Shown in pieces: positions 35,082-44,189 of a stretch of DNA of 64,000 bases. Position 1 is the stretch's first letter. Each line of letters starts with the position of its first letter. Both the position numbers and the translations under genes were made by a program. The stretch comes from Streptomyces sp. SID3212 (lineage in GTDB: Bacteria > Actinomycetota > Actinomycetes > Streptomycetales > Streptomycetaceae). The stretch spans positions 1 to 64,000 of the forward strand of contig NZ_WWJY01000454.1 of NCBI RefSeq assembly GCF_009865405.1, given 5' to 3'. A model generated the notes under the pieces. It saw only the letters and a list, made by a program, of their open reading frames with translations, did not search any database and was not told the origin of the DNA.

Positions 35082-36510
35082 GCTGCTCACCCTCGACCAG
35101 GCCGAAGACCTCTCCATCGGCGAGGTCCACGACCTCTACGGCCGGTACGTCAGCCGCAGCCAGGTCTCCCTGATCGGCGCGTTCGGCTTCGGCAAGGACC
35201 TCGCCGAGAGCGCCGAGGGCTGCTGGATCCGGCTCAAGGACGGGCGGCGCGTCCTCGACTTCACCGGCGGGGTGGGCGTACTCAACCACGGGCACAACCA
35301 CCCCCGCGTCCTCGCCGCCCGCGACCGGTTCCGCCGGCGGCACCGGATGGAGGTGCACAAGAACTACTTCTCGCCGTACGTCGCGGCCCTCAGCCACAAC
35401 CTCGCCGCCCTCCTCCCCGGCGACCTGAACATCTCCTACTTCCCCAACTCCGGTGCGGAGGCGGTCGAGGGCGCCCTGAAACTCGCGTACAAATACCATC
35501 GCGGACGCCGGGGCACCGTCCTGCACACGGACATCGCCTTCCACGGCAAACTGCTCGGCGCGGGCAGCCTGACCGCCTCCCCGGAGATCCACTTCGACTT
35601 CCCCGGGATCCCCGGGACCGACTCCTTCGCCTACGACGACCTCGCCTCCTTCGCACTGGCCCTGGAGCGGCACACCGGCACCCGCGGTGACAGCGACGTC
35701 TACGCGGTGGTCCTCGAACCGTTCAGCGCCTCCAGCCTGCGCGAATGCTCCGCCGGGTTCCTGCGGGAGGTGCGTCGTATCTGCACCGAGCGGGACATCG
35801 TCCTGATCTTCGACGAGGTGTACACCGGCTGGGGCAAGACCGGCGAGCTGTTCCACTTCATGCGCCACCCCGGACTGGTCCCCGACGTCGTGACCATGTC
35901 GAAGTCGTTCGGCGGCGGCAAGGCCTCCATCTCGGGGTACGTCACCCGCGAGCCGGTCTTCCGCGCCGCCTACGACAACCTCGGCGACGCCACCCTGCAC
36001 AGCACCACCTACTACGGCTTCGGCGAGGAGACCGCGACGGCGCTGGAGGCCGTGGCGGTCGCGGTCGAGGAGGACTTCCCGGGCCGGGCGCGCAAGTTGG
36101 GCGACCTCCTGTCGGCGGGTCTCGCGGACCTGGCGGCCAGATACCCCGCACTGATCACCGGGACGGCGGGACGGGGGGCGCTGCACGGCGTGTATCTACG
36201 GCAGGGCCCCCAACTGCCGGCCGCGGTACGGGAGATCCTGCCGGGGCCGCTGGCCGGGGACCCCCAGATCTTCGCCAAGCTGCTCACCGGCGCGGTCATC
36301 GCCGCGCTCTACCGGGACCACGGCGTGCTCACCTTCTTCGGCTCCAACCGGCGGATCGCGCTGATGGTCTCGCCCCCGCTGGTGGCGGGGGAGGAGGAAG
36401 TCGCGCTCTTCCTGCGGGCCCTGGACGCCGTACTGGCCAGGGGCGCGCTGCGGCTCCTCACGGACTTCGTGGTGGAACGCTTCGCACCGGCCGCCGGGAA
36501 GGCACGTTGA
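35074..36510 (+). CDS. Class III PLP-dependent aminotransferase (glutamate-1-semialdehyde/omega type)
   Basis: 478 residues from the GTG at 35074 (GGAGG 7 bases upstream), overlapping the previous gene by 8 bp. VLDFTGGVGVLNHGHNHP, FPNSGAEAVEGALKLA, IFDEVYTGWGKTG, and the PLP Lys (about 277) in TMSKSFGGG. The second aminotransferase of this class in the cluster; the two are not close copies. It likely installs an amine on a keto sugar or chain end. The C-terminal 60 residues are longer than usual. Confidence 0.88.
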   Translation: MTELLTLDQAEDLSIGEVHDLYGRYVSRSQVSLIGAFGFGKDLAESAEGCWIRLKDGRRVLDFTGGVGVLNHGHNHPRVLAARDRFRRRHRMEVHKNYFSPYVAALSHNLAALLPGDLNISYFPNSGAEAVEGALKLAYKYHRGRRGTVLHTDIAFHGKLLGAGSLTASPEIHFDFPGIPGTDSFAYDDLASFALALERHTGTRGDSDVYAVVLEPFSASSLRECSAGFLREVRRICTERDIVLIFDEVYTGWGKTGELFHFMRHPGLVPDVVTMSKSFGGGKASISGYVTREPVFRAAYDNLGDATLHSTTYYGFGEETATALEAVAVAVEEDFPGRARKLGDLLSAGLADLAARYPALITGTAGRGALHGVYLRQGPQLPAAVREILPGPLAGDPQIFAKLLTGAVIAALYRDHGVLTFFGSNRRIALMVSPPLVAGEEEVALFLRALDAVLARGALRLLTDFVVERFAPAAGKAR

Positions 36511-36947
36511 TGCCCGGCACACCGATGTCCGGCACACCGATGCGCGGCGCACTCCGGGCGAGCGGGCTCCGTACCTACTGGGTCAGGAACTACCCCTGCC
36601 TGCGCGAACCCGGCGCCCGGGCGGCGGCCGAGGACCACGTCCTCGGCACCCTCAGGACCCTGCCCCTGCCCTACCGCGCCGGATACGCCGTCGCCCTGCG
36701 CGCCCTGCCCGTGGCGTACCGGCTCAGGACCGGACGCTCCCTGCGCCGCGCCTCCCCGGACCAGGCGTGCCGGGGCATGGCCGCCCTCACGGCGCTGCCC
36801 GGATTCACCGAGGTGGTCCGGTCGAGTACGGCGCTGGCGCTGCTCGGCGCGCTCGACCGGCGTACGGACGGCAGTGGCAGGAGCAGTGGCAGTGGCAGTG
36901 GCAGGAGCAGGAGCAGGAGCGGTGGTAGCGGAAGGGGACCGGTATGA
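36510..36947 (+). CDS. Unknown protein paired with GMC oxidoreductase
   Basis: 145 residues. The ATG overlaps the preceding TGA (TGATG) and its stop overlaps the next start (ATGA), so it is firmly within the operon. The first part repeats GTPMxG; the middle (about 20-115) is helical, Arg-rich and contains YWVRNYPCLREPGARAAAED; the tail is a Ser/Gly/Arg repeat encoded by a 6-bp microsatellite. It may be a small accessory subunit of the following flavoenzyme, comparable to subunit-3 proteins of other membrane GMC dehydrogenases. That is inference from position. Confidence 0.6.
   Translation: MPGTPMSGTPMRGALRASGLRTYWVRNYPCLREPGARAAAEDHVLGTLRTLPLPYRAGYAVALRALPVAYRLRTGRSLRRASPDQACRGMAALTALPGFTEVVRSSTALALLGALDRRTDGSGRSSGSGSGRSRSRSGGSGRGPV
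36888..36936 (+). repeat. Microsatellite-like GGCAGT/GGAGCA repeats encoding a Ser/Gly/Arg tail
   Basis: Eight or so imperfect 6-bp units (GGCAGT, GGCAGG, AGCAGT, AGCAGG) at the 3' end of the 145-residue gene, translated as SGSGSGRSRSRSGGSG. Confidence 0.8.
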
Positions 36948-38446
36948 GAGCGACAGGCCGCGGCGGCGTACGCGGGGCCCGTACCGTCGACACGGACGTC
37001 GTGGTCGTCGGCTCGGGCGCCGGGGGAAGCGTCGCCGCCCTCGAACTGGCCGCCGCCGGGCTGGAGGTGACGGTCCTGGAGGAGGGCCCGAGGGTCGGCA
37101 CCGCCCGCATCGCCGCCGCCGGACCCGCCGAGAACATGCGCGCGCTGTACCGCCACGGCGGGCTGATCCCCGTCCTCGGCGAACCGACCTTCCCGTACGG
37201 CGAAGGACGCTGCGTGGGCGGCACCACCGTCGTCAACGGCGGCCTGCTGTGGGAACCCCCGCCCCCGCTGCTCCTGCGCTGGGCCGAACGTTCCGGCATC
37301 GACGGCTACCGCGCCGCCGACCTGGCGGCCCACCTGCGGACCGTCACCGAGCGCCTCGGCGTCGCCGTCCAGCGGCACGGCGACGGCAACCGCGACTCCT
37401 CGCTCCTCACGGAGGGCGCCGACCGGCTCGGCTGGCGCTGGAAGCACGCCCGGCGGGCGGTGCGTGGCTGCCTGCACAGCAACCGCTGCACCACCGGCTG
37501 CCCGAGCGGCGCCAAACAGAGCATGGCCGTCAGCTACCTGCCCCTGGCCGAGGCGCGAGGCGCCACCGTACGGCCCGGCACCCGCGTCCTGCGCGTCCTG
37601 CACGACGGCGGCTCCGTCCGGGGGGTGCTGGCCGTGGACGCGGACGGCAGACGTACGGTCCACCGGGCCCGCGCGGTGTTCCTCGCCGCGGGCCCGCTGG
37701 GCACCCCCGCCCTCCTGCAACGCAGCCACATCCACCGGCGCCTGGCGGGACGGGAGTTGGCCCTCCACGTCAATCTGCGGACCGTGGCGCGGTTCCCCGA
37801 GGAGGTCCGCGCCGAGCGCGGCACCCTCTTCACCGCCCAGGTCCAGGAGTTCGACGACCGGGGCGTGCTGATCATGCCGTCCAACGTGTCCCGGGGCTCC
37901 CTGGCCGCCGCCGTGGCGGCACGCGGCCCGGCGGACACCGAACGCCTGCTCGCCGACTTCGGCCGCCTCGGTGTGTACACCACCCAGGTACGCCTGGCCG
38001 GCACCGCACGCGTGAGAGCCATGCCGGGCGGGGGAGTGCTGCTGCGCCACGGCATGACCACCGGCGACCACACCGCCCTGCGCGACGCCTTCCGCGCCAC
38101 GGCGAAAGTGCTGTTCGCCGCCGGCGCCACCGAGTTGCTGCCGCCGGTGTCGTCGGCACCACCCCTCCGTACCCCGGCCGCCGCCGACACCTTCTGCGAC
38201 CGCGTGCGGCCGGCCGACTGGGAGCTGGTGTCGGTGCACGGCATGGCGTCCGCGCGGATGGGCGCCGCCGACCGAGGCGGGGTGTGTGACACCGACGGCC
38301 GCCCCTACGGCTCCACCGGGCTGCGGATCTGCGACGCCAGTGTGCTGCCGGGGGTCACGGGCATCAGCCCGCAGGGCACGATCATGGCCTTCGCCCACGA
38401 GATCGCCGCCCGCTACGCCGAGTCGTCAGGGAGGAACCATGACTGA
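36944..38446 (+). CDS. GMC family FAD-dependent oxidoreductase
   Basis: 500 residues. FAD motif VVVGSGAGGSVAALELA, substrate loop GRCVGGTTVVNGG, a Cys cluster CLHSNRCTTGCPSGAKQS as in cholesterol-oxidase/dehydrogenase relatives, and the catalytic His in SVHGMASARMG. The C-terminal NAD/FAD block GLRICDASVLPGVTGISPQG is complete. These enzymes oxidise alcohols to aldehydes or ketones. Here it probably makes the carbonyl that the neighbouring class III aminotransferase aminates. Its start overlaps the gene before and its stop the MFS gene after. Confidence 0.9.
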   Translation: MRATGRGGVRGARTVDTDVVVVGSGAGGSVAALELAAAGLEVTVLEEGPRVGTARIAAAGPAENMRALYRHGGLIPVLGEPTFPYGEGRCVGGTTVVNGGLLWEPPPPLLLRWAERSGIDGYRAADLAAHLRTVTERLGVAVQRHGDGNRDSSLLTEGADRLGWRWKHARRAVRGCLHSNRCTTGCPSGAKQSMAVSYLPLAEARGATVRPGTRVLRVLHDGGSVRGVLAVDADGRRTVHRARAVFLAAGPLGTPALLQRSHIHRRLAGRELALHVNLRTVARFPEEVRAERGTLFTAQVQEFDDRGVLIMPSNVSRGSLAAAVAARGPADTERLLADFGRLGVYTTQVRLAGTARVRAMPGGGVLLRHGMTTGDHTALRDAFRATAKVLFAAGATELLPPVSSAPPLRTPAAADTFCDRVRPADWELVSVHGMASARMGAADRGGVCDTDGRPYGSTGLRICDASVLPGVTGISPQGTIMAFAHEIAARYAESSGRNHD

Positions 38447-39677
38447 GCCGCCGCTCACGAGCCGTACGGCACCCGAGGCCGACCGGCCCCAAGAGGCGCC
38501 AGGGGCAAGGATGTTCAGCACCGCGGCCCTGATCGCCTCGTGCGTCGGCTTCGCCCTGATCGGGGCGCTCCAGTCGCTGTACGGGCCCGCCATTCCCGCG
38601 CTGCGCCAGGAGTACGGGCTGACACCCTCGGCCGCCGGGCTCGCCCTGAGCGCCCACTTCACCGGCGGGGTCGCCGGTGTCCTCGTCTTCAACCGGGTGC
38701 ACGGGAGGGTGGGCAACCGCTCCCTGCTCGGGACCTCGTACGCGCTGATGGCACTCGGCAGCCTGGGCTTCGCCCTCGCCCCGTCCTGGCCGGCCGCGCT
38801 GATCGCCGCGCTCGTCTCCGGACTCGGCTTCGGCGGGATCGACTACGGCCTCAACCAGCTGTTCGCGGTGGGCTTCGGGAACCGGGGCGCCGCCATGCTC
38901 AACGTACTCAACGCGCATTTCGGCATCGGCGCCGTCGCGGGCCCCGCGCTCATCGGACTGCTGGGCCCCGACCGGTACATGATGGTGTTCGCCGCCTTCG
39001 GCGTCGTCTCGGCGCTGCTGCTGTTCTCGCTCCGGGGCGTCAGTGACAAGGGCGGCTCGCCCGTCGCACCTGTCACGGCGGACGCGGCGGCGGACGCCAC
39101 GGGCACGGCGGTGCTGCGCCGCAGCATGGGCGGCATTCTCGCCGCGTTTGTCGCGCTGTACGTCCTGCACGTGGCCGTCGAGGCCGGAGTGGGCGGCTGG
39201 GAGCCCACCCACCTGGAGACCGTCGGGTACGGCTCGGCCTTCGCGGCCTCCGCCACCTCCGTCTACTGGTTCATGATGACGGTGGGCCGCTTCCTGGTGG
39301 TGCCCCTCACCCTGCGCCTGTCGGAGCCCGTGATCGTGGGCGTCAGCTGCGTGGGCATGGTCGGCTGCCTGGCGCTGGCGACCGTCCCGGCCGCCGCGCC
39401 CTACGCGTACGCGGGGGTCGGCCTGTTCATCGCCCCCATCTTCCCCACCGGCCTGACCTGGCTGAACCGGACCGTGCCCACGGCACGGCGCGCCGGCGCG
39501 TACGTCATCGCCGCGTCGATGATCGGGGGCGTCGCGGCGGGACCGGCGTTCGGCGGGGTGATCGAGTGGTCGGGGCCACGGATGGTGCCGGTGCTGCTGT
39601 GCGCGACCGCGCTCGTCTGCCTGGCGCTCGTCGTGTGGATCCACCGCGCGACCGGCCGTACGAAGGCGGCCCTCTGA
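38439..39677 (+). CDS. MFS transporter
   Basis: 412 residues from the ATG at 38439 (GGGAGGAACC upstream). About 12 membrane segments; HFTGGVAGVLVFNRVHGRVGNRS is the loop between helices 2 and 3. The relation to the MFS at 28437 suggests an ancient duplication. Last gene of the long operon that starts at 29832. Probable product export. Confidence 0.82.
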   Translation: MTEPPLTSRTAPEADRPQEAPGARMFSTAALIASCVGFALIGALQSLYGPAIPALRQEYGLTPSAAGLALSAHFTGGVAGVLVFNRVHGRVGNRSLLGTSYALMALGSLGFALAPSWPAALIAALVSGLGFGGIDYGLNQLFAVGFGNRGAAMLNVLNAHFGIGAVAGPALIGLLGPDRYMMVFAAFGVVSALLLFSLRGVSDKGGSPVAPVTADAAADATGTAVLRRSMGGILAAFVALYVLHVAVEAGVGGWEPTHLETVGYGSAFAASATSVYWFMMTVGRFLVVPLTLRLSEPVIVGVSCVGMVGCLALATVPAAAPYAYAGVGLFIAPIFPTGLTWLNRTVPTARRAGAYVIAASMIGGVAAGPAFGGVIEWSGPRMVPVLLCATALVCLALVVWIHRATGRTKAAL

Positions 39678-39703
39678 CCTGCTTCCCCTGAGCCTCCTTT
39701 TCC

Positions 39704-39838
39704 TTGCCAAGGGGTGCCGGGCATCTGGCAAATGAAGTCCGGCGCCCCCGATCCACGTACCGGGGTCGAGTGCTGGAGCTGGGCGTACGCTGCCCAACTC
39801 CGGGGGAGTTTTGGCAAGATGATGGACGTGGAGTTGCC
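39704..39838 (+). promoter_or_regulatory. Cluster half-sites upstream of SDR gene
   Basis: TTGCC at 39704-39708 and TGGCAA at 39726-39731 (spacing 18, one more than the other sites), then TTGGCAA at 39811-39817 and TTGCC at 39834-39838. A 61-codon ORF crosses this stretch, but its codon use and the operator content suggest non-coding DNA. Confidence 0.4.
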
Positions 39839-39898
39839 AGGTGCGTATCGTTCTGTGCGTCGGCAGAGGCCCGAAGCACGGACCGGGAGGTCGCCCTG

Positions 39899-40690
39899 AT
39901 GCGTATCGCTGGCGCAACTGTTCTGCTCACCGGTGTGACGGGCGGCATAGGCCGCGCCCTCGCGCTGAAACTGTCCGGCCGGGGCACGCGCCTGGTGGTG
40001 ACGGGCCGTCACGCCGAGACCCTGGCCCCTCTCGCGGCCCAGCTCGGCGCCCGTCCCGTGGTCGCCGACCTCGCGGACCCCGAGCAGGTCACCGCTCTCG
40101 CCGAGCAGTGCGCGGACGTCGACATCCTCCTCGCCAACGCGGCCCTGCCCGCCAGCGGCGACCTGCTCGACTACACCCCCGCTCAGATCGAGCGCGCCCT
40201 CACCGTCAACCTCAGCTCGCCCATCCTGCTCGCGCGGTTCCTGGCCCCGCGCATGGTGAGCGCGGGCAGCGGGCACCTCGCCTTCGTCGGCTCGCTGTCC
40301 GGCAAGGCCGCGACCCCGTACTCCTCCCTCTACACCGCGACCAAGTTCGGCCTGCGCGGCTTCTCCCACAGCCTCCGGCAGGATCTGCACGGCACCGGCG
40401 TCGGTGTGTCGCTCATCCAGCCGGGTTTTGTGCGCGAGGCCGGGATGTTCGCCGCGACCGGGGCCGAGGTGCCGAGCGGGGTCGGCACGGTCAGCCCCGA
40501 CCAGGTGGCGGACGCCGTCCTGCGCGCGATCGAGGAGAACCGGTGCGAGGTCAACGTCGCGCCGGCCAAACTGCGGCTGCGCTGCGCCGTGGCCGGCCAG
40601 TTCCCCGGTTACGCGGAGAGGTCGGCCGGCCGCGGCGGGGCGAACCCCGCCGTCGACCGGATCGTCGAGGCACAACGGGCGTCCCGGTGA
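39899..40690 (+). CDS. Short-chain dehydrogenase/reductase
   Basis: 263 residues from the ATG at 39899 (GGGAGG upstream; the frame is open earlier). NAD(P)-binding TGVTGGIG, NAA in LLANAALPAS, catalytic Ser in VGSLSGK and YxxxK in YTATK. C-terminal EVNVAPAKLRLRC and the closing YAERSAG are like the DltE/YdfG-type SDRs. Probable redox tailoring step. Convergent with the AldO-like gene. Confidence 0.88.
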   Translation: MRIAGATVLLTGVTGGIGRALALKLSGRGTRLVVTGRHAETLAPLAAQLGARPVVADLADPEQVTALAEQCADVDILLANAALPASGDLLDYTPAQIERALTVNLSSPILLARFLAPRMVSAGSGHLAFVGSLSGKAATPYSSLYTATKFGLRGFSHSLRQDLHGTGVGVSLIQPGFVREAGMFAATGAEVPSGVGTVSPDQVADAVLRAIEENRCEVNVAPAKLRLRCAVAGQFPGYAERSAGRGGANPAVDRIVEAQRASR

Positions 40691-40716
40691 GCGGACGGCC
40701 CACGGGGCCCAGGGCG

Positions 40717-42000
40717 CTACCCCTCGGGGAACAGCGCATCCAGGAAGCCGTTGGAGAACTTCCCCTCCGGGTCGTACTTCCGCGCCAACCGCCCGAATTC
40801 CACGGCCCGTTCGTACCCGGCGGCGATCTCGGACGCACCCAGGGAGGTCAGCTTGCCCCAGTGGGGACGGGCCCCCAACGGCACAAGCAGCTCCTCGACC
40901 GCGTCGATCAGCGGCGTGATGGCCGCCGCGTCCTTGATCCAGGTGAAGTGGAACGTGACCGAGTCCCTGCCGTACGCGGGGCTGAGCCACAGGTCGTCCG
41001 CCCGGACCGTACGGACCTCCGCGATGTGCAGCGCGGGTGCCAGCAGATGCCCGATGCCGCGCAGGGCCGCGAAGGCGGCGGGAGCCGCCTCGCGGGGGAG
41101 GTAGTACTCGGACTGGAACTCCTCACCGGCACCCGGCGTCAGCTCGGGCCTGAAGTGCGGCAGCCGCTCGAACCAGGGCCCCGCGGTGCCCAGTTGCTCC
41201 GTACTGAACTCCGGCGGCATGCCGGGCACGGGATTCAGGGGTACGCGCGCGGGCTCTCCGCCCGCCCAGCCACCGTTCTTTCCGTTCCCGCCCCGGTCGA
41301 GCCGGTCCTTGAGCCACACCTGGGTCCCGTCACCGAGCCAGTCCGTGAACACACTGACGCTGTACGCGGCGGAGAACACGTCGTCGAACCGCTCCGCGAC
41401 CTCCGTCAGCGGCGCCCGGACGCGGACCCGCTGTGTCATGTCGTACGTCGGCTCCACGTCCAGGGTGACCTCGGTGACCACACCCAGCGCGCCGAGCGCG
41501 ACCACCGACCCCGCGAAGGTGTCCCGGTCGGTGTCCCGGCGCAGCTCCACCAGATCACCCTCCGGGCCCACGAGCCGGAGCCCGGCCACCGAGGACGCGA
41601 GACAGCGCTGACCGTCGCCCGAACCGTGCGTACCGGTCGCGCACGAACCGGCGACCGAGATGTGCGGCAGCGACGCCAGGTTGGCCAGGGCGAGCCCGGC
41701 CCGCTGCAACCCGAACGCCAGGTCCGCGTAGCGCGTACCGGCGGCGACCGTGACCGTCGCCTCCTGCCGGTCGAGTCGGACGGTGCGCGGCAGGCCGTCC
41801 AGCAGGACGCGGTCCCCCGGCGCCTCGGCGACGGCGCTGAAGGAGTGACCGCTGCCGAGCGCCCGTATCCTCGTGCGCTCCGCGACGAGCCGCCGCAACT
41901 CGTCCAGCGTGCGCGGCCGGTGGACCCGGCCGGGGTCGTAGGACACGTTGCCGGCCCAGTTCGTCCGCGGCAGGTCTGTGGTGGCTTCGAGCTGTGTCAT
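40717..42000 (-). CDS. FAD-linked alditol/sugar-lactone oxidase (AldO-like)
   Basis: 427 residues from the ATG at 42000 (GGAG 8 bases upstream). VAO/PCMH fold: the covalent-flavin His is expected in LGSGHSFSAVAE, followed by AGSCATGTHGSGDG. The C-terminal blocks are FHFTWIKD and RPHWGKLTSL. Length and motifs match the alditol oxidase of streptomycetes (about 418 residues), which oxidises the terminal hydroxyl of polyols. This suggests a sugar or polyol moiety in the product. It is the last gene of the operon headed by the peptide precursor, assuming read-through. Confidence 0.87.
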   Translation of the reverse strand: MTQLEATTDLPRTNWAGNVSYDPGRVHRPRTLDELRRLVAERTRIRALGSGHSFSAVAEAPGDRVLLDGLPRTVRLDRQEATVTVAAGTRYADLAFGLQRAGLALANLASLPHISVAGSCATGTHGSGDGQRCLASSVAGLRLVGPEGDLVELRRDTDRDTFAGSVVALGALGVVTEVTLDVEPTYDMTQRVRVRAPLTEVAERFDDVFSAAYSVSVFTDWLGDGTQVWLKDRLDRGGNGKNGGWAGGEPARVPLNPVPGMPPEFSTEQLGTAGPWFERLPHFRPELTPGAGEEFQSEYYLPREAAPAAFAALRGIGHLLAPALHIAEVRTVRADDLWLSPAYGRDSVTFHFTWIKDAAAITPLIDAVEELLVPLGARPHWGKLTSLGASEIAAGYERAVEFGRLARKYDPEGKFSNGFLDALFPEG

Positions 42001-42186
42001 CGCTTCGACTCCAATGAGCGGGACGGACGGCGCCGGGGCGCGTGGCGCCGCATCGGGAAAAGGCCCGCGCCCGCCGGCCCGGTACGGAGCACCGGGCCGG
42101 CGGGACGCGGATGACACCAGGAACACGCCCGTGGCGGTCGTGCGCACGCACACCACGGGCGGTCGTACCACTGCCGGGGACGGTGG

Positions 42187-43221
42187 TCACACCACCGCGG
42201 CCGGCACCATCTCGTCGACCAGGACGAAGCGGAAACCCCGTTCCAGGAGGCCCTCGATGACGGCGGGCAGCGCGTCCACGGTCTGCGACCGGTCGCCGCC
42301 CCCGTCGTGCAGGAGAACCACCGATCCGGGACGCGCCTGGTCGAGGATCGTCGTGGCGATGAAGTCAGCGCCGGGCATGGCCCAGTCGTCCGGCGCGACG
42401 TCCCACAGGACGGTCCTCGCGTCGGTCCCGGCCAGCCACCCCATCACCTCCGGCGTACGCGACCCGTACGGCGGCCGGAACAGGGTCGGCACGGCACCGC
42501 CCCCCGCCTCGGCGATCCCCTCCCCGGTCCGGTCGATCTGCTCCACGAGCTGCGCCCGGGTCAGATCGGGCAGGAACGGGTGCGACCAGGTGTGATTGGC
42601 GACCCCGTGCCCCTGCTCACGCATCCGGACGATCTCCTCGCCGTACGCGCGGGCGTTCATCCCGACACAGAAGAACGTCGCGGGTACGCCGTACCGTTCG
42701 AGGACGTCGAGTATCCGCCCGGTGTACGGGGGCAGCGGACCGTCGTCGAAGGTCAGGGCGACCTCGCGCCGGTCGCGCCGGCCGTGGCTCAGACAGAGGC
42801 CCGCCGTGGTCATGGCGGCCAACTCGGTCTCCGCCGAGGCGATCCACTCCGCGAGCAGGTCCTCCCGGCCGGTCTGCGTACCGCGGCCTCTCTCCAGCCT
42901 GGCGAGGGAGGCCGTCCCGCGCCGTGCCGCCGTCCGCGCCAGCTCCCCGGCGCCGACCGAGCCGAACACCGGCCGCGGCGGCAGGAGATGGGGGTCCGCG
43001 CGGTACACGTCCAGCCCCGCGGCCATCATCCGGCCGTCGAGTATCCCGTTCGTACTGTCCACCACGGTGACGAGCCGGTGGTCCATTCCCCGTAGGTGGC
43101 CGATGAGTTCATCGGTGCGCCGGGCGTCGAACGACACCGGGGACGTCATCCGCCGGCCGTCCCCGTCGACCGTCTCGACCTCGTAGCCGGCGGCGCTCCA
43201 GGCGACTCCCGCGTACAGCAT
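42187..43221 (-). CDS. Polysaccharide deacetylase family protein with N-terminal nucleoside-like domain
   Basis: 344 residues from the ATG at 43221, which has GAGGGGGAAC just upstream. The C-terminal NodB domain (about 150-335) has all motifs: LTFDDGP, the metal His pair in NHTWSH, RPPYGSRTP, and the late Asp and His (DVAPDDW, VVLLHDG). The N-terminal 130 residues look unrelated and contain a possible beta-rich region; I do not recognise it. NodB enzymes remove N-acetyl groups from sugars with a divalent metal. No signal peptide, so the substrate is probably an intracellular N-acetyl sugar, for example on the product. It could be a deprotection step. Confidence 0.85.
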   Translation of the reverse strand: MLYAGVAWSAAGYEVETVDGDGRRMTSPVSFDARRTDELIGHLRGMDHRLVTVVDSTNGILDGRMMAAGLDVYRADPHLLPPRPVFGSVGAGELARTAARRGTASLARLERGRGTQTGREDLLAEWIASAETELAAMTTAGLCLSHGRRDRREVALTFDDGPLPPYTGRILDVLERYGVPATFFCVGMNARAYGEEIVRMREQGHGVANHTWSHPFLPDLTRAQLVEQIDRTGEGIAEAGGGAVPTLFRPPYGSRTPEVMGWLAGTDARTVLWDVAPDDWAMPGADFIATTILDQARPGSVVLLHDGGGDRSQTVDALPAVIEGLLERGFRFVLVDEMVPAAVV

Positions 43222-43246
43222 GCTGTTCCCCCTCGATGTCATCCGC

Positions 43247-44050
43247 TCAGACGGGCTTGACGTATTCGGTGAAGTGCCGCTCGGCGAACAGCTCGGGCCA
43301 GCCGCCGCCGTCGAGCCCCAACTCCTGGGCCCGGCGCAGCATGTGGCGCCAGTACGGCTTCACCGGCGGCCAGAGGGTCCCGGTCTGGCAGTAGGAGGCG
43401 TCGACGAAGTAGCGGGGCTTCCCGGGGCTGTCGGGCCGGGGACGGCGGGCGTGGAACAGCGCCGAGTGCAGGACGACCGTCGACCCGCTGGGCAGCCGGT
43501 CGATGACCACCTCACCGGGCAGCTCCCGCGTCCCCAGGTGACCACGGGCCGTCTTCTCCGCCACCTCGTGGTGCGAGCCGGGCAGCACGACCAGCGAGGA
43601 GGTGTCGGGGGAGAGCCCGTCGAGGTAGTGCAGTGTGTGGATCATGCTGTGGGCGCGGTCGGTCTGCGGTGTCTGCTCGTAGTCGTGGTGCCAGGGCTTT
43701 CCGGCGATGCCGGGGGCCTGGCGGTCGCTGTGCAGGTGGTGGAAGACGAACGAGGGACCCATCAACTGCGTGAGCAGCGACAGCAGGGGCCGGTGATTGA
43801 TCAGCTCACCGTGGCTGGGGAGTTCCAGCTCCATGACCGGGGGCACGCCGTGGATCTCCGGGTGGGTCGCCGAGGCGATGGACCGGGTCCGCAGGCCGTC
43901 GTCCACCCAGCTGTCGACTTCGGGTTTGACCTTGGACACCAGTTCGGTGGGGAGGAAACCGGGGAGGACCAGGTAGCCCAGCCGCTCGAAGCGGTCGAGG
44001 TCGGCGCCGTCCAGAGCCGGCGCGGCGAGGGTCAGTGTCTCTAGCGTCAT
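43247..44050 (-). CDS. Phytanoyl-CoA dioxygenase (PhyH) family Fe(II)/2-oxoglutarate enzyme
   Basis: 267 residues. It starts FERLGYLVLPGFL; facial triad in WHHDYEQTP (His, Asp) and SALFHARRPRP (His), with Arg in the same strand for 2-oxoglutarate. PhyH members in natural-product clusters hydroxylate or halogenate amino acids and sugars. The second non-heme oxygenase of the cluster. 120 bp separate it from the preceding GT gene; this gap is filled by tandem repeats. Confidence 0.9.
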   Translation of the reverse strand: MTLETLTLAAPALDGADLDRFERLGYLVLPGFLPTELVSKVKPEVDSWVDDGLRTRSIASATHPEIHGVPPVMELELPSHGELINHRPLLSLLTQLMGPSFVFHHLHSDRQAPGIAGKPWHHDYEQTPQTDRAHSMIHTLHYLDGLSPDTSSLVVLPGSHHEVAEKTARGHLGTRELPGEVVIDRLPSGSTVVLHSALFHARRPRPDSPGKPRYFVDASYCQTGTLWPPVKPYWRHMLRRAQELGLDGGGWPELFAERHFTEYVKPV

Positions 44051-44109
44051 GAGGTCGGACTCCGCTCTGTCGTGATCTGTTGTGGTGCGTGGTGGTCGGA
44101 TTCGGGCCA

Positions 44110-44189
44110 GGTCAGTGCCTGCTGGACCGGGTCGGTGCCCGCCGGACCGGGGCAGTGCCCGCAGGACCGGCTCAGTGCCAGCCGAACCA
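44110..44189 (-). repeat. Four 20-bp tandem repeats over the 3' end of the GT2 gene
   Basis: Units at 44110-44129, 44130-44149, 44150-44169 and 44170-44189. The last includes the final codons and stop of the glycosyltransferase gene (minus strand ...TTCGGCTGGCACTGA), so the non-coding units look like copies of the gene's own end. Confidence 0.85.

Noticed and set aside
39714-39899. 61-codon ORF ending in TGATG at the SDR start
   Set aside because: It crosses two cluster half-site groups, has no good ribosome-binding site and poor codon bias. The overlap with the SDR start is probably chance.
44110-44189. 20-bp repeats as a CRISPR-like array
   Set aside because: The units are directly adjacent with no spacers and there are no cas genes; they are tandem copies of a gene end.
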